Counted from the first letter of the stretch, positions 37,201 through 44,320 are shown. The stretch is 64,000 nucleotides of DNA from Antedon mediterranea (GCF_964355755.1 NC_092674.1:19680001-19744000), one strand, 5' to 3'. Numbers and translations: made by a program. The notes: a model not told the origin generated them from the letters alone.

Positions 37201-40200
37201 TAATACAGCAATGTTTGGTACACGTCCAGCAAAGACTCCATCAGCCTGTCCAGCAACCCCAGCAAGAGGATGGGAGCATTTAGATGTGTATCATAAAAAC
37301 CGCAGTAAAATCATTCAAGACCAACACTTTTTGGGTAAATTTATTATATTTATATTATTCATTCATTCATCTTTTATTTCGGAAAAGAAAAAAATTCTCC
37401 ATAGTTCAGTAACAAATTAGTGTACATTATTGTAAATATAACAAATATATATATATATGTAGATATATAAAAAAAAAAAAAAAAACCTACGCCACATAGT
37501 CACGTGGTTAGAACAATAGCTTTATCCATCTACCATGTAGATTGGATGAAGGAAAAGCAAATTCATGAATACATTTTATGACAATATTGTCTGACCTCCC
37601 TAAACCTGCACAACATGGCAAACACCACCTTACGTTGTAGTTCGTAGAACGAGCAGATGTGGTTTTCTACAAACATGGTGCTGGCACTGCATGACCTAGG
37701 TTCATTAAGGAGCAGGCGTAAGGCATTGTTGAAGCACACCTTTAGTGCTTCCATAGATTTTACATTAAAATTTGCCCACAGAGAAGCACAGTATAAGTTA
37801 TTACAATATGTTTTAAACAAAAAACACTTTATGTTTTTAGAGCATTTTGAGAAAGTTCTACATAGTGTAATAGCTCTAATGCACAATGACCTGTACTGTC
37901 GTTTGATATCCGTATCATCTTTCAAATCGGGTGTCAAAGTGTGACCCAAGTAATTAAAAACTCTAACAAAGTCAAGTTCCGTCTCAAATAAGTTTAAAGT
38001 GGGAAGCTTTGACAATTTCCTGACTGTAGGACAGAATATTAAACATACATACAGATTTTTTCTTGTTATACAATATATCATGCGTTAATGAGTATTTTTC
38101 ACACATATGAATTAGATTTTGTAAGGCGGAGGCAGATGGTGCAATAAGTACCATATCATCCGCGTAACTAAGGTTGTTTAGTTTTATACCGTGTAATTCG
38201 CATCCATTGCGAGACATACTGAGATTGACAATTAAATCATCCATATAAATATTAAAAAGTAAAGGAGACATAACTCCACCTTGTCTAACACCATTGGTAA
38301 CTGGGAAGTCTCTAGACAATGACTTTAACTACACATAAGGGGGTTCCCCTATTAATCAGTTTCTTGTACAGTGTCCAATGATTAATACGATCAAATGCTT
38401 TGGAGGCATCTAAAAAAGAGGCATAAATCGGGCTACCATTTCTATTATAAAATTCGATTGTCTGTTTGAGAATAAAAATACATGTTTCAGTTGAATGACC
38501 ATTTTTAAACGCATACTATCGGTCATTATTAATATTATTATAATTGAATGTTGTATGTTGTACTTAATTGTTTTTCATCAAAGTGTTCTGAATATGTTTT
38601 TATTTACTACATACAGTATACTATTTACTTTAATTAAACAGCTTGCTTTTTATCTTCTATGTACTGTACCTTTTGTTGTAACATTCAGAGAACACCTCAA
38701 AATTTAGTTTACTTCATACAGTTTGTTCATTAAAGACCCCTTCCCTGCAATTTTGGACGTTTTTTGGAAAATAATACATATATATCACTTTAAAAACATT
38801 AAACCATGTCATTCCTTGTCTTAAATGTACGTTTTATGGTAAATTATGATAAAAAGTGAGAAACAATGCACTACCTAAGTAGCTCGCGGCGATCGACCTC
38901 TCGTGGACGGTCTTAGGCCTAGCCTGGCTAGGCTTAGTTTTGTAGGCCTAGCTGGTAAACATCGGTAACGTGCGAACATCGTACGCTAGCTATATACCTA
39001 GCCTGACGTTGTATAGTTGCTGCATTAATTGTCTTTCTATTTTTGCCAGACTCCGTTGATACAAATTGGGGGAAAACCCGGTATTTTCGCTGAAAAGTTA
39101 GGAGTCTTCCATTTGTTTTGGCCTCACGATCGATCAAAAAGTGGGCGAATTACAGGTGAAAAACAAAAATATCAATCCGCGCGCAATGCATTTTGGGATT
39201 TATAGCGGGCCGCTATAATTATTAAAATCGACTTATTTTTCACATTTTTAACCGTTTAAAGACGAAAAAAGTTATCGCAATAAGACCATATAGTATTATT
39301 TTTACATTAAATATAGTTTGTGATCTTAAATTAGATCTAAAAAACGTAGGGAATGGGGCTTTAACATATTAACAAGCACCTTCTGATTTCTACTTTTTAA
39401 TTATGTGTTTTATTAAATTGATGCATAGATATTTTTTTTCAGGAGAGAGTTCTGATGATGATCCATTTGTTCTTCCCGAGGTTAATGACATAAATGGTCC
39501 TACCATATTCCCACCAGGTTACAAGCCATTCAATGCACAGACGATCCGACTGGATAGGAAAGAACAGCTGAGCTCAAGTTCAATGCCAGCAGAATATCCA
39601 GATAGTTTCATTGCATCTTCCAGTGGACAACTAGTTCCATGTAGAAAGTTCACCAATATGCCTACATATTCTGATACTTGGCCATTTAACAGACAAGTAG
39701 AGAAAAATCATACTATACCTCAAGAACCCAGCATGCTTAACATGGATATGTCCTTCTCAGAAGAGGAATTTTATCCATCAGAAGGATCTTGTGACATAAA
39801 TGATTTTAAGGAAAATGAAGCCTTGAATGTCAACCAATCAATGGATACAAACAAGCAGAATGCTCCAATAGTATTAATAATAGATAATGATGATGAAGAT
39901 GTTTATTATTTTAAAGAATCTGAGCAAGATGCCCCTATCTGTGAGAAACCAGATGAAAAGTACACCACAGACACAAGATACGGCAATTTTAGGTAATAAA
40001 CACATAGTAATGCACTTGTCAATTGTATGACCCACTATACGACCCCTGGGAGAGGTGCGTCATTTGTCCGATGTGCGTCATACTTTTGAATACCATGACG
40101 CACCCGTGCGTCAAAAAGGTGACTTACCTTTACTGTAGGTGACCATGACGCACCCATTTTGACGCACTGTGACCATGTTGTTTATGATATGGTGGGTGGT

Positions 40201-43200
40201 AAAGTGACGGATTGACACACCTTGTTCATTGATGTGACGTACCATCTAGGTTTTTTGACGCACCCCTGCGTCAGTAATTATTTGTAAATGACGCACCTCT
40301 CCCGGGTGTCGTATAGTTGGTCATACAATTGACAAGTGCATAATGAAGACATGAGGTTGTTAAAATGTGGATATGTGCTATAGTTTTTAATGACAATAGC
40401 ATTTGTGTCCTTGTGACTTTATTAATATTATGATTTATTGTCTACAGTAGTCTACAGCAATTATCAATGTATTATTATTTCTTGATTTGTTAATTTTCTT
40501 GAAGCAATGATGAAGTAGGCATGGTGAATGGTGTTACAAGCTCACAATTATCAGATGATTATGATTTTAACTACCAAGAAAGCAAGGTACTGTAAAATTG
40601 TATATACCATCAAGTAAACATTCTAGAAATAATGTGCGATTTACCAAATTTTGCCCTTGCGTAAATTTATATATAGATTCGACAACTACTGTACCCCTTT
40701 GTGACTTATCTGTATATAGTTACTCTTCCTTTACTCTCCAATGGATTCGACAACTACTGTACCCCTTTGTGACTTATCTGTATATAGTTACTCTTCCTTT
40801 ACTCTCCAATGGATTCGACAACTACTGTACCCCTTTGTGACTTATCTGTATATGGTTACTCTTCCTTTACTCTCCAATGGATTTGACAACTACTGTACCC
40901 CTTTGTGACTTATCTGTATATAGTTACTCTTCCTTTACTCTCCAATGGATTTGACAACTACTGTACCCCTTTGTGACTTATCTGTATATGGTTACTCTTC
41001 CTTTACTCTCCAATGGATTTGACAACTACTGTACCCCTTTGTGACTTATCTGTATATGGTTACTCTTCCTTTACTCTCCAATGGATTTGACAACTACTGT
41101 ACCCCTTTGTGACTTATCTGTATATAGTTACTCTTCCTTTACTCTCCAATGGATTTGACAACTACTGTACCCCTTTGTGACTTATCTGTATATAGTTACT
41201 CTTCCTTTACTCTCCAATGGATTTGACAACTACTGTACCCCTTTGTGACTTATCTGTATATAGTTACTCTTCCTTTACTCTCCAATGGATTTGACAACTA
41301 CTGTACCCCTTTGTGACTTATCTGTAGTTACTCTTCCTTTACTCACCAATGGATTTGACAACTACTGTACCCCTTTGTGACTTATCTGTAGTTACTCTTC
41401 CTTTACTCACCAATGGATTTGACAACTACTGTACCCCTTTGTGACTTATCTGTATACAGTTACTCTTCCTTTACTCACCAATGGATTTGACAACTACTGT
41501 ACCCCTTTTTGACTTATCTGTATATAGTTACTCTTCCTTTACTCTCCAATGGATTTGACAACTACTGTACCCCTTTGTGACTTATCTTTATATAGTTACT
41601 CTTCCTTTACTCACCAATGGATTCGACAACTACTGTACCCCTTTGTGACTTATCTGTATATAGTTACTCTTCCTTTACTCACCAATGGATTTGACAACTA
41701 CTGTACCCCTTTGTGACTTATCTGTATATAGTTACTCTTCCTTTACTCTCCAATGGATTTGACAACTACTGTACCCCTTTGTGACTTATCTGTATATAGT
41801 TACTCTTCCTTTACTCTCCAATGGATTTGACAACTACTGTACCCCTTTGTGACTTATCTGTAGTTACTCTTCCTTTACTCACCAATGGATTTGACAACTA
41901 CTGTACCCCTTTGTGACTTATCTGTAGTTACTCTTCCTTTACTCACCAATGGATTTGACAACTACTGTACCCCTTTGTGACTTATCTGTATATAGTTACT
42001 CTTCCTTTACTCTCCAATGGATTTGACAACTACTGTACCCCTTTGTGACTTATCTTTATATAGTTACTCTTCCTTTACTCACCAATGGATTCGACAACTA
42101 CTGTACCCCTTTGTGACTTATCTGTATATAGTTACTCTTCCTTTACTCACCAATGGATTCGACAACTACTGTACCCCTTTGTGACTTATCTGTATATAGT
42201 TACTCTTCCTTTACTCTCCAATGGATTTGACAACTACTGTACCCCTTTGTGACTTGTATATAGTTAGGCCTACTCTTCCTTTACTCACCAATGGATTCGA
42301 CAACTACTGTACCCCTTTGTGACTTATCTGTATATAGTTACTCTTCCTTTACTCACTAATGGATTTGACAACTACTGTACCCCTTTGTGACTTATCTGTA
42401 TATAGTTACTCTTCCTTTACTCACCAATGGATTTGACAACTACTGTACCCCTTTGTGACTTATCTGTATATAGTTACTCTTCCTTTACTCTCCAATGGAT
42501 TTGACAACTACTGTACCCCTTTGTGACTTATCTGTATATGGTTACTCTTCCTTTACTCACCAATGGATTTGACAACTACTGTACCCCTTTGTGACTTATC
42601 TGTATATAGTTACTCTTTCTTTACTCTCCAATGGATTCGACAACTACTGTACCCCTTTGTGACTTATCTGTATATAGTTACTCTTCCTTTACTCTCCAAT
42701 GGATTCGACAACTACTGTACCCCTTTGTGACTTATCTGTATATGGTTACGCTTCCTTTACTCTCCAATGGATTCGACAACTACTGTACCCCTTTGTGACT
42801 TATCTGTATATGGTTACTCTTCCTTTACTCACCAATGGATTTGACAACTACTGTACCCCTTTGTGACTTATCTGTATATGGTTACTCTTCCTTTACTCAC
42901 CAATGGATTTGACAACTACTGTACCCCTTTGTGACTTATCTGTATATGGTTACTCTTCCTTTACTCACCAATGGATTCGACAACTACTGTACCCCTTTGT
43001 GACTTATCTGTATATAGTTACTCTTCCTTTACTCACCAATGGATTTGACAACTACTGTACCCCTTTGTGACTTATCTGTATATAGTTACTCTTCCTTTAC
43101 TCTCCAATGGATTCGACAACTACTGTACCCCTTTGTGACTTATCTGTATATGGTTACTCTTCCTTTACTCTCCAATGGATTCGACAACTACTGTACCCCT

Positions 43201-44320
43201 TTGTGACTTATCTGTATATAGTTACTCTTCCTTTACTCACCAATGGATTTGACAACTACTGTACCCCTTTGTGACTTATCTGTATATAGTTACTCTTCCT
43301 TTACTCACCAATGGATTCGACAACTACTGTACCCCTTTGTGACTTATCTGTATATAGTTACTCTTCCTTTACTCTCCAATGGATTCGACAACTACTGTAC
43401 CCCTTTGTGACTTATCTGTATATAGTTACTCTTCCTTTACTCTCCAATGGATTCGACAACTACTGTACCCCTTTGTGACTTATCTGTATATGGTTACTCT
43501 TCCTTTACTCTCCAATGGATTCGACAACTACTGTACCCCTTTGTGACTTATCTGTATATAGTTACTCTTCCTTTACTCTCCAATGGATTCGACAACTACT
43601 GTACCCCTTTGTGACTTATCTGTATATAGTTACTCTTCCTTTACTCTCCAATGTTCATAAATTGGTTCATTGGTATATGTTTGTAATATGCTTTTACACA
43701 AAATGCCAGTTTCAAAAGAAACCATTTGTTGACTGCTTGTTTGTAAAATTTAGTTTCTGTACAATTAAACACTTTGGCTTACACTCAAGCTCTCACGCCA
43801 TGCACCAAAAATCTCACGCTTTTTCACCAATTTCATTTTTTCAGGCCATGTAAGTTATGGCTCTAAATATTTTGGCCTAGAGATCTCAAGCCAGCAGCAA
43901 GTTCAAACTTGAAATGTATGATGTACTGCATTTTGCACAATTTGTATACAGTACATTTGGGGCACAAATGTTTTGGAAACAGTCCTTTGTATTACACGTA
44001 TATTGCCCACTGATAAATATACAGTGTTGTTATTTTCATTTAATATTCTCACCCTAAGGTTGTTCAAGAGGTTCCCCAACTTGAAAACTTATCAAACCAA
44101 CACATTCCAAACCAGTCATTTTTTGGAACAAATAATTCAGTGTGAGTACTGTATTTTTTAAATGATTTATATGGTATACTCTAATACATTGGATTTTTGT
44201 TGTTTTGTTATTGTTTTACTGCAATAAGGTGTAAATTGATTGTTTCTGTTGAATTACAGATCAATGAATGATGATGGTACTGATAATATGTTCAACAGTA
44301 TTTTTGATGGTATCTTCTAA
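8875..44320 (+). CDS. HFM1: HFM1/MER3-type meiotic ATP-dependent DNA helicase (32 coding exons)
   Basis: The family is an Ski2-like superfamily 2 DNA helicase that promotes meiotic crossovers in the nucleus. Exons: 8875-8969, 11148-11266, 11696-11852, 12812-12918, 13169-13228, 13485-13552, 14008-14134, 14536-14687, 16139-16219, 16484-16636, 17055-17101, 19287-19440, 20200-20329, 20622-20723, 21098-21291, 21693-21739, 22156-22340, 23137-23220, 23456-23547, 26131-26285, 27118-27215, 27749-27963, 28192-28275, 32641-32792, 33000-33082, 35693-35890, 36347-36615, 36755-37334, 39443-39992, 40505-40586, 44059-44141, 44260-44320. They sum to 4,764 nt (1,587 residues) with the frame kept at every junction and GT-AG borders throughout. 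Human HFM1 has about 1,435 residues. Helicase motifs, the Sec63-like part and the cysteine finger identify it. The ATG at 8875 has A at -3 and G at +4, but nothing excludes an upstream non-coding or coding exon. The helicase exons are secure; the poorly conserved N-terminal and acidic C-terminal exons rest on frame and splice sites only. Confidence 0.93.
9238..9987 (+). pseudogene. 3' part of a LINE reverse transcriptase (CR1/L2-like), broken
   Basis: The 170-codon frame at 9475-9987 encodes the C-terminal part of a non-LTR reverse transcriptase. Recognisable blocks are LIRPTLEYCSNVW, LEKLQQKATRFIP and a late FGARVVNDWNALP. Upstream, a second frame encodes the preceding block (KCKIMHFG... LGVVIDDKLS). 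It is interrupted by a frameshift near 9365-9372 and an in-frame TGA at 9460-9462. The N-terminal half, including the catalytic box, is absent here. It lies in HFM1 intron 1 in the sense orientation and is a dead 5'-truncated copy. Confidence 0.85.
10440..10575 (+). pseudogene. Short remnant of a LINE reverse-transcriptase core
   Basis: Around 10480-10550 the sequence reads SGVPQWSV.GALLYFI followed by a stop. This resembles the SGVPQGSVLGPLLF block of LINE reverse transcriptases with several substitutions. Only ~130 bp is recognisable. It belongs upstream of the block at 9238-9987 in an intact LINE but lies downstream here, so it is a separate or rearranged fragment. Confidence 0.5.
12405..12715 (-). 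mobile_element. Degenerate relic of TTAA-target MITE family 1
   Basis: Matches, with many substitutions and gaps, the inverted form of the complete copies at 24441 and 26416 and the same orientation as the copy at 38734. Shared strings include TAGTTGCTGCATT, TCTTCCATTTGTTTTG and CTTATTTTTCACATTTTTA. It lies in HFM1 intron 3 and is older than the three intact copies. Confidence 0.75.
13485..21291 (+). CDS. HFM1: HFM1 exons 6-15: two RecA-like helicase domains
   Basis: These exons encode residues about 180-582, the ATP-driven motor. Visible motifs in order are: a Q-motif-like FPYFNAVQS (Gln196), Walker A APTGSGKT (214-221), motif Ia YMAPMKAL (244-251), Walker B/motif II DEVH (321-324, split exactly by the intron after DE), motif III SAT (365-367), motif IV FCSTRKG (441-447), motif V ATSTLAFGVNLPA (519-531) and motif VI QMMGRAGR (557-564). 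All catalytic residues expected of an active Ski2-like helicase are present. DEVH rather than DEAH/DEAD is typical for HFM1/MER3. The introns between these exons host the hAT element (14745-15975) and the Penelope-like element (17456-19184). Confidence 0.96.
14745..15975. mobile_element. Non-autonomous hAT-type element with perfect 8-bp target duplication
   Basis: The element starts CAGTGGCGTATCCAGGA and ends in ACTGGATACGCCACTG. It is flanked by the identical 8-mer ATTATAAC at 14737-14744 and 15976-15983. An 8-bp duplication with CAGTGGCG ends is the hAT signature. Runs of seven G or C lie just inside both ends. The 1,231-bp interior has no transposase frame. It sits in HFM1 intron 8. Confidence 0.92.
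17519..17550 (-). ncRNA. Degenerate hammerhead-ribozyme-like motif in the Penelope terminal repeat
   Basis: Read on the - strand, CTGAAGCA is followed by a 6-bp stem (GCTGAC/GTCGGC, loop AGATT) and then GAAAC. This copies the layout of a hammerhead core (CUGANGA, stem II, GAAA). The second core adenine is changed and one extra base is present. The same motif occurs in the other repeat at 19089-19121 (+). Penelope-like elements are known to carry hammerhead motifs in their terminal repeats. Activity of this variant is doubtful. Confidence 0.45.
17552..19051 (-). CDS. Penelope-like reverse transcriptase with GIY-YIG endonuclease, N-terminally truncated
   Basis: An uninterrupted 499-residue frame. 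Reverse-transcriptase landmarks are FDVISLFT (36-43), GSPVSPL (104-110) and the catalytic YVDD (139-142). A GIY-YIG nuclease domain follows, with GVIYEVNC (343-350) and VYIGETGR (356-363), preceded by a basic linker (about 265-295). This pairing defines Penelope-like elements, which nick DNA and prime synthesis at the break. Family proteins are usually considerably longer at the N-terminus; here the frame begins inside the inverted terminal repeat, so the fingers region is missing. The lack of stops or shifts suggests recent insertion. The protein is unlikely to be complete enough to work by itself. Confidence 0.9.
   Translation of the reverse strand: MTLNSATSRLVGIDGRASPEDLKQLILLENEVMVSFDVISLFTKTPTGQALEVVRSYLEKDTTLHKRTKLTVEDIMELIYQLINATYFTFQQQIYEQHEGIAMGSPVSPLIANIYLEWLEEEAIKSADRTIKPRFWRRYVDDVFAIVHKDAPLPLNRHLDSIDPSGNIKFTTEIMSEKQIPFLDMSITIKQDGTLATKVYRKPTHTDQYLDFHSNHPLEHKLNVVNTLVNRADTIVSEEKDKKHELEHIKKALKICNYPKWSVDRVVNKRKEQKSKNKPEERQRKEMEKMKAHIGIPYIHGISEKIRRTFAKHKVNTFFIPSNKLKNGLVHPKDRIKTEDMCGVIYEVNCLNCEKVYIGETGRALNTRIGEHKKDVSTHNQVVRTRANRNSSSKVLHKSAITDHAIGNDHIPNWNARVIEKEAQTDKRKIKESNCIRKRPHNINRDIGGYDLPHTYDSLLEKVEAGGGQRRRSTVKTNQTAGGAVQRHLQKTRPFQPRH
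19708..19775. repeat. Tandem duplication of a ~33-bp unit
   Basis: The unit TAACACTCTTGAGGGTGCAG plus GCACTGTTGCTAAG-type sequence occurs twice head to tail. It lies in HFM1 intron 12 and has no coding relevance. Confidence 0.8.
21693..33082 (+). CDS. HFM1: HFM1 exons 16-25: winged-helix and Sec63-type region
   Basis: Residues about 583-980 follow the helicase core and match the winged-helix and Sec63-like part of Ski2-family helicases. Landmarks include HLNAEIVLHTI, DIGQLMARY, NERRLLNSLNKD, LAKCFKAKLWENS and NRHPPFGNQ, all at the spacing expected for HFM1. Exon 21 must end at 27215 (GTAAGT donor), not at the competing GTGTAA donor after 27213, because only the former keeps the next exon open. 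Exon 23 (ends 28275) joins exon 24 (starts 32641) in phase 0 across an intron of 4.4 kb full of nested transposons. Exons 17 and 18 both end in tandem duplications that copy the 5' splice site. Confidence 0.92.
22280..22426 (+). repeat. HFM1: Tandem duplication of the 3' end of HFM1 exon 17, including its 5' splice site
   Basis: A 75-bp unit (22280-22354) covering the last 61 coding bases and the GTAAGTTACAGTAC donor is repeated at 22355-22426. The second copy lacks three bases (GTT) and has one A-to-T change (Gln to His). Two equally good GTAAGT donors result, at 22341 and 22413. They differ by 72 nt, and the extra segment is open in frame. Confidence 0.93.
22524..22991. mobile_element. TTAA-target MITE family 2, internally deleted copy
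   Basis: Starts after TTAA (22520-22523) with ATTTCAGGTACAGGCATG and ends in TTTTGCCCGTGACTGGCCT. It aligns along its length with the copies at 23672 and 52716 but lacks ~120 bp of the interior. The right-hand TTAA has decayed to TTAT. It lies in HFM1 intron 17. Confidence 0.85.
23201..23382 (+). repeat. HFM1: Three tandem copies of a 61-bp unit spanning the HFM1 exon 18 donor
   Basis: The unit starts ATTTGATGTGAAACCCACAG, contains the last 20 coding bases and the GTAAAG donor, and ends in TTCATTTGAGCTT. Copies start at 23201, 23262 and 23323. In the third the donor GT has become GG. Using the second donor would add 61 nt, shift the frame and introduce a nearby stop. Confidence 0.93.
24256..25836. 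mobile_element. Solo LTR-like insertion (TGTGG...TCACA) with 4-bp target duplication
   Basis: The insertion begins TGTGGCGACTG and ends TATATCACA, with the TG...CA ends of an LTR. It is flanked by CCCG at 24252-24255 and 25837-25840. It interrupts a MITE whose intact sequence is known from another copy in this window, so both borders are exact. Excluding the nested MITE it is ~950 bp. No gag or pol frame is present, consistent with a solo LTR left by recombination. The retrotransposon family is unknown; 4-bp duplications fit several LTR superfamilies. Confidence 0.75.
24441..25067 (+). mobile_element. TTAA-target MITE family 1, copy A
   Basis: A 627-bp copy between TTAA 24437-24440 and TTAA 25068-25071. 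Ends are AGCCCCATTCCCTACG and GCAGGGAAGGGGTCT, short imperfect inverted repeats. A TTAA target is typical of piggyBac-type elements, so this may be a piggyBac-mobilised MITE. It sits inside the solo LTR. Confidence 0.9.
26416..27040 (+). mobile_element. TTAA-target MITE family 1, copy B
   Basis: A 625-bp near-identical copy of 24441-25067 flanked by TTAA at 26412-26415 and 27041-27044, in HFM1 intron 20. Only scattered substitutions separate it from copy A, so both insertions are recent. Confidence 0.92.
27405..27625 (+). mobile_element. Degenerate relic of MITE family 1 (right half)
   Basis: Shares ACCAGCTAGGCCTACAAAAC, CGAGCTACTTAGGTA and TTTAATGTTTTTAAAGT with the intact copies in the same order, with many differences. 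It lies in HFM1 intron 21 about 370 bp after copy B ends. Confidence 0.75.
28417..28928. mobile_element. MITE with ~50-bp terminal inverted repeats and TA target site
   Basis: Starts GAGAGGTTTCGCAATCTTA and ends TAAGGTTGCGAAACCTCCC; the arms continue to match through GATAACGAAAACGGATACG. TA flanks both sides, as for Tc1/mariner-type MITEs. It has split a TAACCGGTTA-bearing repeat. No coding capacity. Confidence 0.82.
29316..29940. mobile_element. Hairpin MITE with ~150-bp terminal inverted repeats
   Basis: The left arm (GGTCCTACTAAACACC..., through ACCAAACGAGA and TTAATTAATTATGAAAACCC) is mirrored at 29770-29940, ending TTTATAGGACC. Arms match along ~150 bp with small gaps. Target duplication is unclear. 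It lies in HFM1 intron 23. Confidence 0.78.
29953..31721. mobile_element. Foldback element with GACGACCTCGAATTGG repeats, split by a nested MITE
   Basis: The left arm (CTTCGCGAGGGGTGTGTTG at 29953, repeated GACGACCTCGAATTGG-type units, then TAGCCTAGGCC, then a block up to 30282) is mirrored by 30519-30700 plus 31583-31721. Removing the element at 30701-31579 restores one continuous right arm. The loop region is 30283-30518. Frames read inside it are shadows of the arms. Confidence 0.8.
30701..31579. mobile_element. PIF/Harbinger-type MITE, copy 1 (TTA target site)
   Basis: Begins GGGTATGTTCAGACTCACGG and ends CCGTGAGTCTGCACATACCT, flanked by TTA at 30698-30700 and 31580-31582. A 3-bp TWA duplication is characteristic of PIF/Harbinger elements. 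The frame at 30943-31296 inside it has no recognisable protein domain. Confidence 0.85.
31730..32500. other. Repeat-derived intron sequence with TAACCGGTTA motifs
   Basis: Contains TAACCGGTTA near 32041, 32111 and 32203, matching the motif at 28352 and 28947 on the other side of the nested elements. A small direct duplication (TTATTTTATTCACACCGATTT-like) occurs near 32160-32200. No exon is recognisable. Confidence 0.5.
33283..33720 (+). pseudogene. 3' terminal fragment of a second LINE reverse transcriptase
   Basis: The frame at 33289-33618 contains RRARQDLQFLYKCL, FNVPVRNL and a late RLSSLYN, the order seen at the C-terminus of many LINE reverse transcriptases. A short 3' untranslated tail follows, ending in TGAAATAAAG near 33725. 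The catalytic part is absent. It lies in HFM1 intron 25, sense to the gene. Confidence 0.6.
33757..33803. repeat. GC-rich perfect-stem hairpin
   Basis: CTAGATGG, a GCTCGC/GCGAGC core and CCATCTAG form an inverted repeat with a loop of about four bases (TTCG) near 33780. It lies directly downstream of the LINE 3' tail in an otherwise AT-rich intron. Function unknown. Confidence 0.6.
34337..34862. repeat. Tandem duplication of a 260-bp unit
   Basis: Blocks from 34343 and 34603 repeat TTTGTATATTATATG, AACAGTAGGGCCTACCCAC, TTGCGATTCAAATTGCG and AACCAAATAATTTGGAATG with few differences. It lies in HFM1 intron 25. Non-coding. Confidence 0.88.
34863..35640. other. Intron sequence with a dispersed repeat
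   Basis: The segment 35240-35335 (TATATACCATCGAGTAAAAA through TTGCCCTTACGTAAATT) recurs at 40598-40680 at the start of the 68-bp satellite. No exon or complete element is recognisable. Confidence 0.5.
35693..36615 (+). CDS. HFM1: HFM1 exons 26-27: C-terminal cysteine-rich finger
   Basis: Exon 26 (198 nt) continues the conserved VGLDVQQTLT stretch that closes the Sec63-like region, then becomes polar and proline-rich. Exon 27 (269 nt) carries a cysteine cluster at Cys1056, Cys1060, Cys1066, Cys1070 and Cys1071, with His1058 and His1068 nearby. The human protein has the same C-x3-C-x5-C-x3-C-C arrangement, a probable zinc-binding motif. The rest of exon 27 is rich in Lys, Arg, Gln and Ser. 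Exon 27 ends in phase 0 directly before the repeat-bearing exon 28. Confidence 0.9.
36755..37334 (+). CDS. HFM1: HFM1 exon 28 with four 13-residue tandem repeats
   Basis: This 580-nt exon opens with four head-to-tail copies of a 39-bp unit (36755-36910) encoding MNQEQLDDTRKTL. The copies are identical except that Arg-Lys becomes Pro-Lys in the last one. The 39-bp period preserves the frame, so copy number could vary without breaking the protein. The remainder (about residues 1189-1329) is Ser/Thr/Pro-rich with basic patches and looks disordered. The acceptor (...gttacag) lies directly before the first Met codon of the repeat. No homology to human HFM1 is visible here; the exon is assigned by continuous frame with the finger exon before it and the acidic exon after it. 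Confidence 0.82.
37420..37495. repeat. AT simple repeat and poly(A) run
   Basis: A (TA)n stretch near 37445-37460 is followed by ~18 A residues at 37470-37487. It precedes the antisense LINE remnant but lies at its 3' side on the - strand. Not otherwise informative. Confidence 0.6.
37563..38520 (-). pseudogene. Antisense LINE reverse transcriptase fragment (third LINE)
   Basis: On the - strand three consecutive blocks appear. The first is FLDASKAFDRINHW near 38370-38420. The second is a frame at 38319-37984 with NGVRQGGVMSPLLFNIYMDD and the catalytic SYADD. The third is a frame at 38081-37563 with FNYLGHTLTPDLKDD. They are in the correct order for a non-LTR reverse transcriptase but are split by frameshifts near 38325 and 38030. 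N-terminal and endonuclease regions are absent. It lies in HFM1 intron 28. It differs clearly in sequence from the CR1/L2-like piece at 9238. Confidence 0.88.
38734..39360 (-). mobile_element. TTAA-target MITE family 1, copy C (inverted)
   Basis: A 627-bp copy in the opposite orientation to 24441 and 26416, starting AGACCCCTTCCCTGC and ending GTAGGGAATGGGGCT. TTAA flanks lie at 38730-38733 and 39361-39364. It ends only 83 bp before HFM1 exon 29. Confidence 0.92.
39443..44320 (+). CDS. HFM1: HFM1 exons 29-32: acidic C-terminal tail and stop
   Basis: Exon 29 (550 nt) is strongly acidic, with runs such as SSDDDPF and DNDDEDVYYF, and contains many Ser and Pro residues. Exons 30-32 (82, 83 and 61 nt) are Asn/Asp/Gln-rich. 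The protein ends with FNSIFDGIF followed by TAA at 44318-44320. Frame is continuous through all junctions (leftover bases 2, 0, 2). The tail has no recognisable fold. Intron 30 (40587-44058) is almost completely filled by a 68-bp satellite. Exons 30-31 are the least certain because they are short and unconserved, although the total coding length is a multiple of three. Confidence 0.78.
40011..40340. mobile_element. 330-bp MITE with long inverted repeats and many TGACGCACC motifs
   Basis: Starts TGCACTTGTCAATTGTATGA and ends TCATACAATTGACAAGTGCA, flanked by TAA on both sides. The inverted arms extend ~55 bp. TGACGCACC or its complement occurs at least seven times inside. It begins only 19 bp after the HFM1 exon 29 donor. 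Confidence 0.87.
40677..43652. repeat. HFM1: 3-kb satellite, 68-bp unit, ~44 copies, filling HFM1 intron 30
   Basis: Unit landmarks are GACAACTACTGTACCCC, GTGACTTATCTGTATATAG and CTCTTCCTTTACTC. Starts at 40744 and 40812 show the 68-bp period. Sequence variants recur in blocks (GATTCG or GATTTG; CTCTCC or CTCACC; ATAGTTAC or ATGGTTAC; short units lacking TATA near 41327 and 41385). This indicates amplification of multi-unit segments. As 68 is not a multiple of 3, apparent long frames here are incidental. Confidence 0.97.

Noticed and set aside
38934-39137. A 67-codon - strand frame in MITE copy C
   Set aside because: The equivalent region of copies A and B is disrupted and no domain is visible; it is MITE sequence.
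40598-43853. Open frames across the 68-bp satellite (for example 40598-40840 and 43515-43853)
   Set aside because: The unit is not a multiple of three and the frames are incidental; the array lies inside an HFM1 intron.
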